A DNA stretch of 6,541 nt from an uncultured Oscillospiraceae bacterium (GCA_910584805.1 CAJUCB010000083.1:1-6541), one strand, 5' to 3'. Shown: positions 1 to 6,037, numbered from the stretch's first letter. Notes: generated by a model not told the origin, from the letters alone. Program-made: numbers and translations.

Positions 1-861
1 GAGAGGGAACCCATGGCCCAGCACACCAGCTTTAAGGTGGGGGGCCCGGTGGCCCTGATGGCCCTGCCCAAGGAGGCGGAAAGCCTGCCCATTCTCCTAC
101 ACTGTGCCTGGGAGGCGGGGGTGGTGCCCTTCTTCCTGGGGAAAGGGTCCAATCTCCTGGTCAGTGACCAGGGGGCGGAGGCTTTCGTGGTGAAAACGGC
201 GGGAGGGCTGGACCAGCTGGAACGGACCGGGGAGACCTCCCTCTATGTGGGGGCCGGGGTGACCCTGGCCCAGGCGGCGGTGTTTGCCGCCAACCAGAGC
301 TTGACAGGGTTGGAGTTTGCCCACGGCATCCCCGGCACCTTGGGGGGCGGGGTGTTCATGAACGCCGGGGCCTACGATGGGGAGCTGTCCCAGGTGCTGC
401 GCTGGGTGGACTGTGTGGACCCGCAGGGGCAGCCCCACCGGCTGGAACTGCCGGAGCTGGAATTGGGCTACCGCAGCAGTGTCTTTGCCCGGCTGCCCTG
501 GCTGATCTTGGGGGCGGGATTGGAATTGGCGCCAGGGGAGACGGAGGCCATCCGTGCCCGTATGGCGGAGCTGGCCCAGCGGCGGCGGAGCAAGCAGCCC
601 CTGGAATACCCCAGCGCCGGCAGTACCTTTAAGCGTCCGCCGGGCCAGTTTGCCGGGGGCCTCATTGAGCAGTGCGGCTTGAAGGGGGCCCGGGTGGGAG
701 GCGCCCAGGTGTCGGAAAAGCATGCGGGCTTCGTGGTGAACACCGGCGGCGCCACCTGCCAGGATATCTTGGCCCTCATCCGCCAGGTGCGGGAGACGGT
801 GCAGCGGGAGACCGGGGTGCTTTTGGAGCCGGAGGTCCGCCTTTTGGGCTGTAGCTTATAA
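1..861 (+). CDS. murB: UDP-N-acetylenolpyruvoylglucosamine reductase (MurB), 5'-partial
   Basis: MurB reduces UDP-GlcNAc-enolpyruvate to UDP-MurNAc with NADPH and FAD, the second committed step of cytoplasmic peptidoglycan precursor synthesis. The frame is open from base 1. The ATG at 13 is not the likely start: it is the Met of the conserved EPM..HTSFKVGGP stretch near the family N-terminus, it lacks a ribosome binding site, and about 20 residues are probably missing to the left. Counting from that Met, visible motifs are GKGSNLLVSD (43-52, FAD binding), GIPGTLGGGVFMNAGA (105-120), GYRSS (152-156), SAGSTFKRP (201-209, with Ser204 at the catalytic proton-donor position) and LEPEVRLLG near the C-terminus with the conserved Glu. 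The SAGSxFKRP form resembles the Bacillus/Staphylococcus MurB class. The stop TAA is at 859-861, 20 nt before the next gene, which suggests one transcript. Identification is secure; only the true start is unseen. Confidence 0.95.
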   Translation, partial: EREPMAQHTSFKVGGPVALMALPKEAESLPILLHCAWEAGVVPFFLGKGSNLLVSDQGAEAFVVKTAGGLDQLERTGETSLYVGAGVTLAQAAVFAANQSLTGLEFAHGIPGTLGGGVFMNAGAYDGELSQVLRWVDCVDPQGQPHRLELPELELGYRSSVFARLPWLILGAGLELAPGETEAIRARMAELAQRRRSKQPLEYPSAGSTFKRPPGQFAGGLIEQCGLKGARVGGAQVSEKHAGFVVNTGGATCQDILALIRQVRETVQRETGVLLEPEVRLLGCSL

Positions 862-881
862 GAGAAACAAAGGAGAATGCT

Positions 882-1457
882 ATGAAGGATCGTTTTTATA
901 TGCTGATGCTGGCCACCAGCGGCAACGAGAGAAATGAGACGAAATTTGAGCACTACCAGGACGTGAAAGAGGCGGAGGCTGTGGTCCAGGATTGGCTTGT
1001 ACGCTACTGCGGCATGGAGGTCATCCCCTACGGACAGGAGGAGGCCGTCCGGGGGGCCAACGACGGGCGGCTCCCAGAGGACGCGTTTCTCTGCCCCCTG
1101 GTGGAGAAGCCCCAGGATTTGGTGAAGTATAACGGCTTTTACGACTACGGGAGCCTGGGGGTGTTCAACCTCTTCCTCACTCCGGTGTGCGACAAGGAGG
1201 ACGCCCAGCGCTTTTGCAACGGCATGAACAAGGAATATGAGATCGACAAAGAGTTCAGCCAGCGGGCGGACCAGATGATGGAGCAGCTCCATACTTTCGT
1301 GCGCTCCTTTGAGGACGAGACCGTGGACCCCGGTGAGGCGGAGGCGGCCATCCGTACCTTCCTCCTCCAAGGGGGCTTCAGCCTGTTCGACTTCGGGGAG
1401 GCCACCCCCAATATGGTCTTTCTGCCCAGCGATGGAAGCCCCTGGCAGAGCCTATAA
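882..1457 (+). CDS. Hypothetical protein, 191 aa, function unknown
   Basis: I do not recognise this protein. The start is well supported by an AAAGGAG ribosome binding site about 6 nt before ATG 882, and the gene begins 20 nt after the murB stop, so it is probably co-transcribed with it. It is soluble and acidic, with no signal peptide, membrane segment, nucleotide-binding loop or clear metal-binding cluster. The N-terminus MKDRFYMLMLATSGN looks like a beta strand followed by a loop. The middle contains an aromatic patch (KYNGFYDYGS, about 83-92) followed by a hydrophobic stretch (LGVFNLFL). A charged helical region follows, with a C-terminal segment GGFSLFDFGEATPN. Codon use and GC match the neighbours, so recent transfer is not suggested. 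A strong terminator lies 43 nt after its stop, making it the last gene of the murB transcript. No function is assigned. Confidence 0.82.
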   Translation: MKDRFYMLMLATSGNERNETKFEHYQDVKEAEAVVQDWLVRYCGMEVIPYGQEEAVRGANDGRLPEDAFLCPLVEKPQDLVKYNGFYDYGSLGVFNLFLTPVCDKEDAQRFCNGMNKEYEIDKEFSQRADQMMEQLHTFVRSFEDETVDPGEAEAAIRTFLLQGGFSLFDFGEATPNMVFLPSDGSPWQSL

Positions 1458-1500
1458 GCACAGCGGAACAACCAGGATCCAAGGAAACCATAGACAGGAG

Positions 1501-1539
1501 AAGCGCGGACCGGAAGCTCTTACCGGCCCGCGCTTTTTT
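1501..1539 (+). terminator. Strong intrinsic terminator after the murB unit
   Basis: Arms AAGCGCGGACCGG (1501-1513) and CCGGCCCGCGCTT (1523-1535) form a 13-bp GC-rich stem with a single A-C mismatch and a 9-nt loop. It runs directly into TTTTTT (1534-1539). It separates murB and the unknown gene from the dpaAB operon, which must therefore have its own promoter. Confidence 0.9.
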
Positions 1540-1568
1540 CACCCTTTCCCGCCCCCCAGAATAGAATG
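1540..1568 (+). promoter_or_regulatory. Possible sigma-K-like promoter of dpaAB (weak)
   Basis: Only 53 nt separate the terminator from the dpaA start. Within them, CACC (1540-1543) and AATAGAATG (1560-1568) are 16 nt apart. They partly match the mother-cell sigma-K pattern known from Bacillus (-35 around mACm, -10 CATAnnnTA), with two differences in the -10. A transcript would start near 1574, just ahead of the ribosome binding site. No sigma-A promoter is seen here. The match is short and could be chance; the reason to list it is position plus the known sigma-K control of dipicolinate synthase. Confidence 0.3.
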
Positions 1569-1592
1569 ACCAGGAGGGAAGGAGGTATTGCT

Positions 1593-2468
1593 ATGGAGGC
1601 AATGGATCGGGAGCGGAACATTTGGGTGGTGGGCGGAGACCAACGCCAGCGGGCCCTGGTGCGCCTGCTCCGGGAGGATGGCCACACCGTCCGCCTGGCG
1701 GGCCTAGAGGACCAGGACCTGGGCACGGAACCCCTGGGGCCAGGGCTGGCCTTGGCCCACTGTGTGATTCTGCCCCTGCCGGTGACCCGGCCGGATGGGA
1801 TGCTCAACGCCCCCCTGAGCCGGGAGGCGTTGTCCCTGGAATCGCTGTTGGAGTACATGGAGCCGGGGCAAGTCCTCTGCGGGGGCATGGTGTCCCCGGC
1901 GGTGCGGGCGCTGGCGGAAGGCCGGGGCCTGCGGGTCTTTGACTATTATGCCAGGGAGGAGTGTATGGTCACCAACGCCGTGCCCACCGCAGAGGGGGCC
2001 GTCCAGGTGGCCATGGAGGAATTGCCCACCACCCTGCACAATGCCCGGGTGCTCATCCTGGGCTTTGGACGGGTGGGGAAGCTCACCGCCCACCGGATGG
2101 GGGCCCTGGGGGCCCGGGTGACGGTATGCGCCAAGCGCTATGAGGACTTGGCCTGGGCGGCGGCCTATGGCTGCGACACCCTGCGCCTGGAAACCCTCTC
2201 CTATGAGCTGGGGGGCTTTGACCTCATCGTCAACACCATCCCTGCCCGGGTGCTGTCCCCCCACCGGCTGTCCCAGGTGAACCCGGAGGCGTTCATCCTG
2301 GACTTGGCCTCCGCCCCCGGCGGGGTGGACCAGGGGGCAGCCCAGGAGCTGGGCCTGCGGGTGCTCCAAGCCCCCGGCCTTCCCGGACGGACGGCCCCGG
2401 TGACCGCAGCGGCGGCCATCCGGGACGCAGTCTACCACATACTCTGGGAACTGGAGGAAGCACCATGA
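1593..2468 (+). CDS. dpaA: Dipicolinate synthase subunit A (DpaA/SpoVFA)
   Basis: Together with DpaB it converts the lysine-pathway intermediate dihydrodipicolinate (or its hydroxylated precursor) to dipicolinic acid in the mother cell. The product is moved into the forespore and chelates calcium in the spore core. The protein is 291 aa, close to the Bacillus subunit (about 297). Visible parts are an N-terminal GGDQRQ (14-19), a mid motif REECMVTNAVPTAEGA (121-136), a Rossmann NAD(P)-binding loop LGFGRVG (156-162), DLASAPGGVD (237-246) and APGLPGRTAP (260-269), all characteristic of the family. Start 1593 is chosen because GGAGGT (1581-1586) lies 6 nt upstream; the in-frame ATG at 1566 precedes this site and lacks its own. 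The gene overlaps dpaB by 4 nt (ATGA), which implies translational coupling and a stoichiometric complex. Confidence 0.94.
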   Translation: MEAMDRERNIWVVGGDQRQRALVRLLREDGHTVRLAGLEDQDLGTEPLGPGLALAHCVILPLPVTRPDGMLNAPLSREALSLESLLEYMEPGQVLCGGMVSPAVRALAEGRGLRVFDYYAREECMVTNAVPTAEGAVQVAMEELPTTLHNARVLILGFGRVGKLTAHRMGALGARVTVCAKRYEDLAWAAAYGCDTLRLETLSYELGGFDLIVNTIPARVLSPHRLSQVNPEAFILDLASAPGGVDQGAAQELGLRVLQAPGLPGRTAPVTAAAAIRDAVYHILWELEEAP

Positions 2469-3046
2469 GTGAAGAACGGGTGGGATTCGCCCTGACTGGA
2501 TCCTTTTGCACGTTAGAGACCACCCTGGCGGCCATGGAGGCGCTGGCAGAGGACTACCCTGATATCCTCCCCATCGTCTCCCCGGCGGTGGCAGACACCG
2601 ACACCCGCTTCGGCCGGGCGGAGGATTTCCATGCCCGGATCACCCAGCTCTGCGGCCGGGGGGTCATCGACAGCGTCCGGGAGGCGGAGCCCATTGGGCC
2701 CAGGAAGCTCCTGGACGTGTTGGTGATCGCCCCCTGTACAGGGAACACCTTGGCCAAGCTGGCGGCGGGCATCGCGGACACCGCCGTGACCATGGCCGCC
2801 AAGGCCCACCTGCGCAACGGCCGGCCGGTGGTCCTGGCAGTCTCTACCAACGACGGCCTGGCAGGGGCGGCCCGGAACATCGGGGAGCTCCTGTGCCGGA
2901 AACACTACTACTTCGTCCCCTTCCGCCAGGACGACCCCGAGGGGAAACCGACCTCTCTGGTGGCGGACTTGGGAAAGCTCACCGACACGGTGGCCGCGGC
3001 CCTAGAGGGGCGGCAGTTCCAACCCTTGCTGTTGGGGCCGGCCTGA
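2465..3046 (+). CDS. dpaB: Dipicolinate synthase subunit B (DpaB/SpoVFB)
   Basis: This is the flavoprotein-like partner of DpaA in dipicolinic acid synthesis during sporulation. It is 193 aa, of normal family length. The N-terminal GFALTGSFCT (7-16) is the flavin-type phosphate-binding strand and loop of the flavoprotein/phosphopantothenoylcysteine-decarboxylase fold. Further motifs are SPAVADTDTRFG (39-50), IAPCTGNTLAKLA (88-100), ADTAVTMAAKAHLRNGRP (104-121), VLAVSTNDGL (123-132) and YYFVPFRQDDPEGKP (148-162), which follow the Bacillus SpoVFB pattern closely. The start is supported by GGAGG (2453-2457) inside the end of dpaA with 7-nt spacing, and by the ATGA overlap. It is the last gene of the operon; a convergent gene on the other strand begins its stop region 60 nt later. 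Confidence 0.95.
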   Translation: MSEERVGFALTGSFCTLETTLAAMEALAEDYPDILPIVSPAVADTDTRFGRAEDFHARITQLCGRGVIDSVREAEPIGPRKLLDVLVIAPCTGNTLAKLAAGIADTAVTMAAKAHLRNGRPVVLAVSTNDGLAGAARNIGELLCRKHYYFVPFRQDDPEGKPTSLVADLGKLTDTVAAALEGRQFQPLLLGPA

Positions 3047-3060
3047 GCTGGGACATAGCA

Positions 3061-3095
3061 GGGCAGGGCCAAGGGGGTATCCCGTGGCCCTGCCC
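3061..3095. terminator. Hairpin between convergent dpaB and ABC-F genes
   Basis: GGGCAGGGCCA (3061-3071) and TGGCCCTGCCC (3085-3095) form a perfect 11-bp stem; the 13-nt loop (AGGGGGTATCCCG) can add an inner GGG/CCC pairing. It sits between the two stop codons, so it could end both transcripts. Neither strand has a U tract after it, so efficiency as an intrinsic terminator is uncertain; it may rather stabilise mRNA 3' ends or need Rho. Confidence 0.55.
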
Positions 3096-3105
3096 CCGGC
3101 GGGGC

Positions 3106-4566
3106 TTATAGGCTGACCACCTTGGTGGCTATCGTCTCCCGAAAGGCCCCGTCGTGCTCTACAAAGAGCATGGTGGGGGCGAAGTGCCGGAGCAAGTCCT
3201 CAATCTGCATCCGGGAGTAGATGTCGATATAGTTCAGGGGTTCGTCCCATACATATAGGTGGGCCTGCTCACATAGGCTCTTGGCCAACAGCACTTTCTT
3301 TTTTTGCCCGGCGGAGTAGTCCTCCAAATTCTTTTCAAACTGCACCCGGGCAAAGCCCATCTTTCGTAAAATTGCCAGGAACAGGCTGCCGTCCAGCTTG
3401 GCCCCTTGGATGAACGCGGAGAGTGGGCCGTGCAGGTGGTCGGTGCCCTGGGGCACATAGGAGATCACCAGGCCAGAGCCCAGGGTGACGGTGCCGCTGT
3501 GGGGGACCGGCTCCCCCAGGAGCAGCTTGAGAATGCTGCTTTTCCCGCTGCCGTTGCGGCCCTCTAAGGCGATCCGTTCCCCACGTTCCACAGAAAAGGA
3601 GAGGGGCGGGCAAATCTGGCGCGCGCCATATTGGATGGACACCTCTGAGAAAGCGGCCAGCACCCGGGCGTGGTAGGGCTGGGGAAAGAGCTTCAAGGCC
3701 TCGGCGGTCTCCACATTTTTCAACAGGCTGGATGTTTCCTCCAACGCCTGCTGCTGCCGGGCCTCCAGGGCCTTAGAGCGTTTCATCATCTTGGCGGCTT
3801 TGTGGCCGATATAGCCTTTGTCGTAGGCGCCGGCCTTGGAGGCCTCCACCCGGTCCGACCACACCCCAGAGCGCTTGGAGGCCTGCTGCAAGCGCCGGAT
3901 ATCCTTTTGCAGCTTCTGGTTCTGCGCGGCTTCAAAGTCCTGCTGCCGCTGGAAGTTGTCCAGCCAGGAGGAGAAATTGCCGCTCTGGACGTCGATGGTG
4001 GCCCGGTTCAGGGAGAGGATGTGGTCCACGCAGCCGTCTAGGAAACGGCGGTCGTGGGAGACCAGGATGAAGCCGGACTTCTTGTTCAGATAAGCGGCCA
4101 CCAGGGCCCGGGCACGGCTGTCCAGGTGGTTGGTGGGTTCGTCGATGAGGAGGAAATGCCCCGGGTTGAGGAAGAGGGCGGCCAGGAGCAGCTTGGTCTG
4201 CTCCCCTTGTGAGAGAGTTAGGAAGGGCCGCTGCAACACCTCCCACTCCACTTCTAGGTCAGCCAGCTCCCGGAGGAGCTCCCACGCTTCGGCCTGGGGG
4301 CATACCTCTTCCAACACCGCCTGGGCGGGGCGCTCTGGCTGGCGGACGGGGTAGGGGAAGTAGTCAAAGGGCACGGAGCCGTGGATGTGCCCGCTGTAGT
4401 CATAGGCCCCCAGAAGGAGTTGGAGAAAGGTGGTTTTCCCCCGGCCGTTCCGCCCCACAAAACCCAGCTTCCAGGCGGTGTCAATCTGGAAATTGACCTG
4501 TTCAAAAATGGGGTCATAGCTGCCGGGATAGGTGAAGCTCAGGTTTTCGACTTTGATCATAGACAT
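3106..4566 (-). CDS. Lsa-type ABC-F ribosome-protection ATPase
   Basis: ABC-F proteins of the Lsa/Vga/VmlR group bind the ribosomal E site and use their interdomain linker to dislodge lincosamides, pleuromutilins and streptogramin A. They have no membrane domains. From ATG 4566 the protein has 486 aa, near the 490-500 of Lsa. Domain 1: Walker A GRNGRGKTT (38-46), signature LSQGEQ (118-123), Walker B LLIDEPTNHLD (139-149, Glu143), switch His171. The linker (about 195-300) is a charged helical hairpin containing DKGYIGHKAAKMMKRSK (249-265), very like Lsa. Domain 2: GRNGSGKSS (336-344), YSAGQKKK (417-424), VWDEPLNYID (439-448, Glu442), His471. Both ATPase sites look intact. GGGAGG 9 nt upstream supports this start. 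A GTG at 4698 in the same frame is rejected because it would run through the leader terminator and has no binding site. It could serve intrinsic resistance or a housekeeping translation role; substrate is inferred. Confidence 0.9.
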   Translation of the reverse strand: MSMIKVENLSFTYPGSYDPIFEQVNFQIDTAWKLGFVGRNGRGKTTFLQLLLGAYDYSGHIHGSVPFDYFPYPVRQPERPAQAVLEEVCPQAEAWELLRELADLEVEWEVLQRPFLTLSQGEQTKLLLAALFLNPGHFLLIDEPTNHLDSRARALVAAYLNKKSGFILVSHDRRFLDGCVDHILSLNRATIDVQSGNFSSWLDNFQRQQDFEAAQNQKLQKDIRRLQQASKRSGVWSDRVEASKAGAYDKGYIGHKAAKMMKRSKALEARQQQALEETSSLLKNVETAEALKLFPQPYHARVLAAFSEVSIQYGARQICPPLSFSVERGERIALEGRNGSGKSSILKLLLGEPVPHSGTVTLGSGLVISYVPQGTDHLHGPLSAFIQGAKLDGSLFLAILRKMGFARVQFEKNLEDYSAGQKKKVLLAKSLCEQAHLYVWDEPLNYIDIYSRMQIEDLLRHFAPTMLFVEHDGAFRETIATKVVSL

Positions 4567-4590
4567 GATACCATGCCTCCCTTCAAAACA

Positions 4591-4629
4591 TAAAAATAAG
4601 AGCTGCAAGAAAGCAAGTTCTTGCAGCTC
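4591..4629 (-). terminator. Leader attenuator terminator of the ABC-F gene
   Basis: Read on the minus strand, GAGCTGCAAGAA (4629-4618) and TTCTTGCAGCTC (4611-4600) form a perfect 12-bp stem with loop CTTGCT. The stem is followed at once by TTATTTTTA (4599-4591). It lies about 25 nt before the ABC-F start codon and inside its transcript, so it should stop transcription by default. The TTCTTGCAG arm can pair instead with an upstream element (4697-4708), as described for the regulatory leader. Confidence 0.88.
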
Positions 4630-4696
4630 GTCACAGCACACCCCCGCCCCTGGCACAGGCCAGTGACGGCGGGATCGGACGGGGAAGAGATGGTTC

Positions 4697-4763
4697 ACTT
4701 TCTTGCAAATGGGCGCAGCTATACCAGGGTACAGCCGCTGAATCCAGTTTTACTTGCAAGAAA
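4697..4763 (-). promoter_or_regulatory. Switching RNA elements (anti-antiterminator/antiterminator) of the ABC-F leader
   Basis: On the minus strand, element A TTTCTTGCAAGT (4763-4752), inside the leader peptide codons, pairs over 12 nt (one G-U) with element B ATTTGCAAGAAA (4710-4699). An apical hairpin GCGGCTGTAC/GTATAGCTGC (4738-4729 with 4724-4715, loop CCTG, two G-U) lies between them. B can alternatively pair over 12 nt (two G-U) with the 3' arm of the terminator (4614-4603). A ribosome stalled on A would free B to break the terminator. This is the known logic of ribosome-mediated attenuation; the pairing is seen, the induction is inferred. Confidence 0.8.
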
Positions 4764-4773
4764 TATGACGCAT
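4750..4773 (-). CDS. Leader peptide MRHISCK upstream of the ABC-F gene
   Basis: A 7-codon reading frame (ATG CGT CAT ATT TCT TGC AAG TAA) begins about 26 nt after the predicted transcription start. A purine-rich GAGAGGGG (4788-4781) lies upstream as ribosome binding site. Its last four sense codons and stop overlap the switching element A, so a ribosome paused here would block the A-B pairing. That placement is what makes it a regulatory peptide rather than a chance frame. An overlapping 24-codon frame from ATG 4793 is less likely because it has no binding site. Confidence 0.7.
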   Translation of the reverse strand: MRHISCK

Positions 4774-4805
4774 CTTCCCGCCCCTCTCTTCATTCAGTTG
4801 CGCTC

Positions 4806-4834
4806 AGGATACCACAGCTTGGGGGAAAAAGCAA
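4806..4834 (-). promoter_or_regulatory. Sigma-A promoter of the ABC-F leader
   Basis: On the minus strand, TTGCTT (4834-4829) and TATCCT (4811-4806) are separated by exactly 17 nt. A TGG just before the -10 gives the extended -10 TGn motif. Transcription should start near 4799, leaving a leader of about 230 nt before the ABC-F start codon. It diverges from the smpB promoter, whose -35 begins 36 nt away. Confidence 0.7.
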
Positions 4835-4869
4835 GCCCTGATTTTTTATTGTAAAAGTTTGGTTACCCC

Positions 4870-4898
4870 TTGACAGAAGGGGCATAATAGAGCATAAT
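4870..4898 (+). promoter_or_regulatory. Sigma-A promoter of smpB with inverted repeat over the -35
   Basis: A perfect TTGACA (4870-4875) is followed by a 17-nt spacer and CATAAT (4893-4898). The -10 falls in the second of two CATAATA repeats (4883 and 4893). The -35 lies inside an inverted repeat CCCCTT-GACAG-AAGGGG (4866-4882), which could be an operator. This promoter probably serves smpB and perhaps the isomerase after it. Confidence 0.82.
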
Positions 4899-4947
4899 AA
4901 AACTTCAAGTAGGCCTGCACTGGCTGGCAGGAAGGGAGGTGCCCACC

Positions 4948-5406
4948 TTGGGAAAAGAGAGCGTCAAGCAGATCGCCAAGAACAAAAAGGCTTTTCACGA
5001 TTATTTCGTGGAGGAGCGCTATGAGGCGGGCATCGAGCTGGCCGGAACAGAGGTCAAGTCCATCCGTATGGGCAACGTGAATCTGAAGGACTCCTTCTGC
5101 ACCATCAAGGATGGGCAGATGTCCCTTAACGGGATGCACGTGAGCCCCTATGAAAAGGGGAATATCTTCAACCGGGAGCCCCGCCGTCCCCGCCGCCTGC
5201 TGATGCACCGGCGGGAGATCGCGAAACTCTTCGCCAAGATCAAGCAGGATGGCTACACCCTCATCCCCCTGAGCCTGTACTTTAAGGGCCCCAGGGTGAA
5301 GGTGGAGGTAGGCCTGTGTAAAGGCAAAAAGCTTTACGACAAGCGAGAGGCCGCGGCCCAGCGAGACGCCAAGCGGGAGATGGACCGGGCCCTGAAACAG
5401 CGATAG
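4948..5406 (+). CDS. smpB: SsrA-binding protein SmpB
   Basis: SmpB binds tmRNA and delivers it to ribosomes stalled without a codon in the A site, starting trans-translation. The 152-aa length is typical. Visible are KNKKAFHDYFVEERYEAGI (11-29) with the core motif GTEVKSIR (33-40), NVNLKDSF, the SPYEKGNIFN block, RPRRLLMHRREI, and a basic tail KKLYDKREAAAQRDAKRE that folds into the mRNA channel. I choose TTG 4948 as start: GGGAGGT (4934-4940) is 7 nt upstream and the result MGKESVKQIAKNKK fits the family. The in-frame GTG at 4939 falls inside that binding site and is less likely. The promoter is directly upstream. RNase R (rnr), the common upstream neighbour of smpB, is absent; a divergent ABC-F gene takes its place. 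The partner RNA ssrA is encoded 726 nt downstream of the smpB stop. Confidence 0.96.
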   Translation: MGKESVKQIAKNKKAFHDYFVEERYEAGIELAGTEVKSIRMGNVNLKDSFCTIKDGQMSLNGMHVSPYEKGNIFNREPRRPRRLLMHRREIAKLFAKIKQDGYTLIPLSLYFKGPRVKVEVGLCKGKKLYDKREAAAQRDAKREMDRALKQR

Positions 5407-5428
5407 ACTACTTAAAATAGCGCACCAT

Positions 5429-5447
5429 AGCGCGGCAGCGCTTTTTT
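5429..5447 (+). terminator. Short intrinsic terminator after smpB
   Basis: AGCGC (5429-5433) and GCGCT (5438-5442) form a 5-bp stem with loop GGCA followed by a T run (5442-5447). A second upstream AGCGC (5419-5423) can compete for the same 3' arm. The stem is short, so partial read-through into the isomerase gene is likely. Confidence 0.5.
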
Positions 5448-5471
5448 CGGATGAAAAGGAGAATCGAAACT

Positions 5472-5993
5472 ATGGCAGACAATCCTATCGTTACCATCGA
5501 GATGGAGGATGGCGGCAAGATCGTGGCCGAGCTCTATCCCGACGTGGCGCCCATCAGCGTCAACAACTTTGTGAGTCTCATCAATAAGGGCTTCTATGAC
5601 GGCATCATCTTCCACCGGGTTATCTCTGGCTTCATGATCCAGGGGGGCGACCCCCAGGGTGTGGGCATCGGTGGCCCTGGCTATTCCATCAAGGGCGAGT
5701 TCGCCTCCAACGGCGTGCCCAACGACTTGAGCCATACCAGGGGTGTCCTCTCTATGGCCCGTGCCCAGGACCCCAACTCCGCCGGCAGCCAGTTCTTCAT
5801 CATGCATGCTGACGGGGACTTCCTGGATGGCCAGTACGCCGCTTTCGGTAAGGTTACCGAGGGCATGGACGTGGTGGACCGCATCGCCGGGGTTAAGACC
5901 AACTCCAGCGACAAGCCCAAGGAGGACCAGCGCATGAAGAAGGTGACTGTGGAGACCTTCGGTGTGGAGTATCCGGAACCGGAGAAGCTGTAA
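5472..5993 (+). CDS. ppiB: Cyclophilin-type peptidyl-prolyl cis-trans isomerase
   Basis: It catalyses cis-trans isomerisation of Xaa-Pro bonds in protein folding. At 173 aa with no signal peptide it is a cytosolic single-domain cyclophilin. The catalytic motifs are all present: FHRVISGFMIQGGDP (47-61, with catalytic Arg49, Phe54, Met55, Gln57), LSMARA (93-98) and GSQFFI (105-110, with Gln107 and Phe109), then FLDGQYAAFGKV (117-128). The position of human CypA Trp121 is Phe117 here, as in bacterial forms with low cyclosporin sensitivity. Start 5472 follows AAGGAG (5456-5461) with 10-nt spacing; the in-frame ATG at 5451 lies upstream of that site. It sits between smpB and ssrA, 65 nt after smpB. 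A functional link with trans-translation is not implied by the protein itself. Confidence 0.94.
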   Translation: MADNPIVTIEMEDGGKIVAELYPDVAPISVNNFVSLINKGFYDGIIFHRVISGFMIQGGDPQGVGIGGPGYSIKGEFASNGVPNDLSHTRGVLSMARAQDPNSAGSQFFIMHADGDFLDGQYAAFGKVTEGMDVVDRIAGVKTNSSDKPKEDQRMKKVTVETFGVEYPEPEKL

Positions 5994-5995
5994 CC

Positions 5996-6016
5996 ACGGA
6001 AAACCGTTGATTTTTT
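5996..6016 (+). terminator. Weak terminator-like hairpin after the isomerase gene
   Basis: ACGG (5996-5999) and CCGT (6004-6007) with loop AAAA form a small stem, possibly extended by a C-G pair past a mismatch. A T6 run follows (6011-6016). The U run and its place just after the stop are right for a terminator, but the stem is only 4-5 bp. Confidence 0.35.
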
Positions 6017-6036
6017 GCACACGAATTTGCACACGA
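6014..6036 (+). repeat. Tandem 11-bp direct repeat TTTGCACACGA
   Basis: TTTGCACACGA occurs at 6014-6024 and again at 6026-6036, a 12-nt period with one intervening base. It lies in the non-coding stretch between the isomerase and ssrA, directly before a long hairpin. A protein-binding site or a recombination-site remnant are possible; nothing in the window decides this. Confidence 0.8.
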
Positions 6037-6037
6037 T

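Noticed and set aside
468..1370. A 300-codon minus-strand frame across the end of murB and the unknown gene
   Set aside because: It overlaps two convincing plus-strand genes, shows no family motifs and is a by-product of GC-rich codon bias.
1704..2438. A 244-codon minus-strand frame inside dpaA
   Set aside because: It is a shadow frame rich in Gly, Pro, His and Arg, opposite a gene with clear DpaA motifs.
4567..4698. An in-frame N-terminal extension of the ABC-F protein starting at GTG 4698
   Set aside because: It has no ribosome binding site, is not like the family N-terminus, and would translate through the attenuator hairpin; ATG 4566 has GGGAGG upstream and begins with the conserved MIKVENLSF.
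4770..4793. Alternative leader frame from ATG 4793 (24 codons) overlapping MRHISCK
   Set aside because: It has no ribosome binding site and ends at the apical hairpin between A and B, so it fits the switch less well than the 7-codon frame.
4814..4835. GCTTG/CAAGC inverted repeat followed by a T-rich stretch on the plus strand
   Set aside because: The 5-bp stem has a 12-nt loop and the T run is displaced; it coincides with the ABC-F promoter and has no plus-strand gene to terminate.
5392..5418. Possible separate promoter for the isomerase (CTGAAA, 15-nt spacer, TAAAAT)
   Set aside because: The spacer is too short and the signal lies before the small terminator after smpB; read-through from the smpB promoter is as likely.
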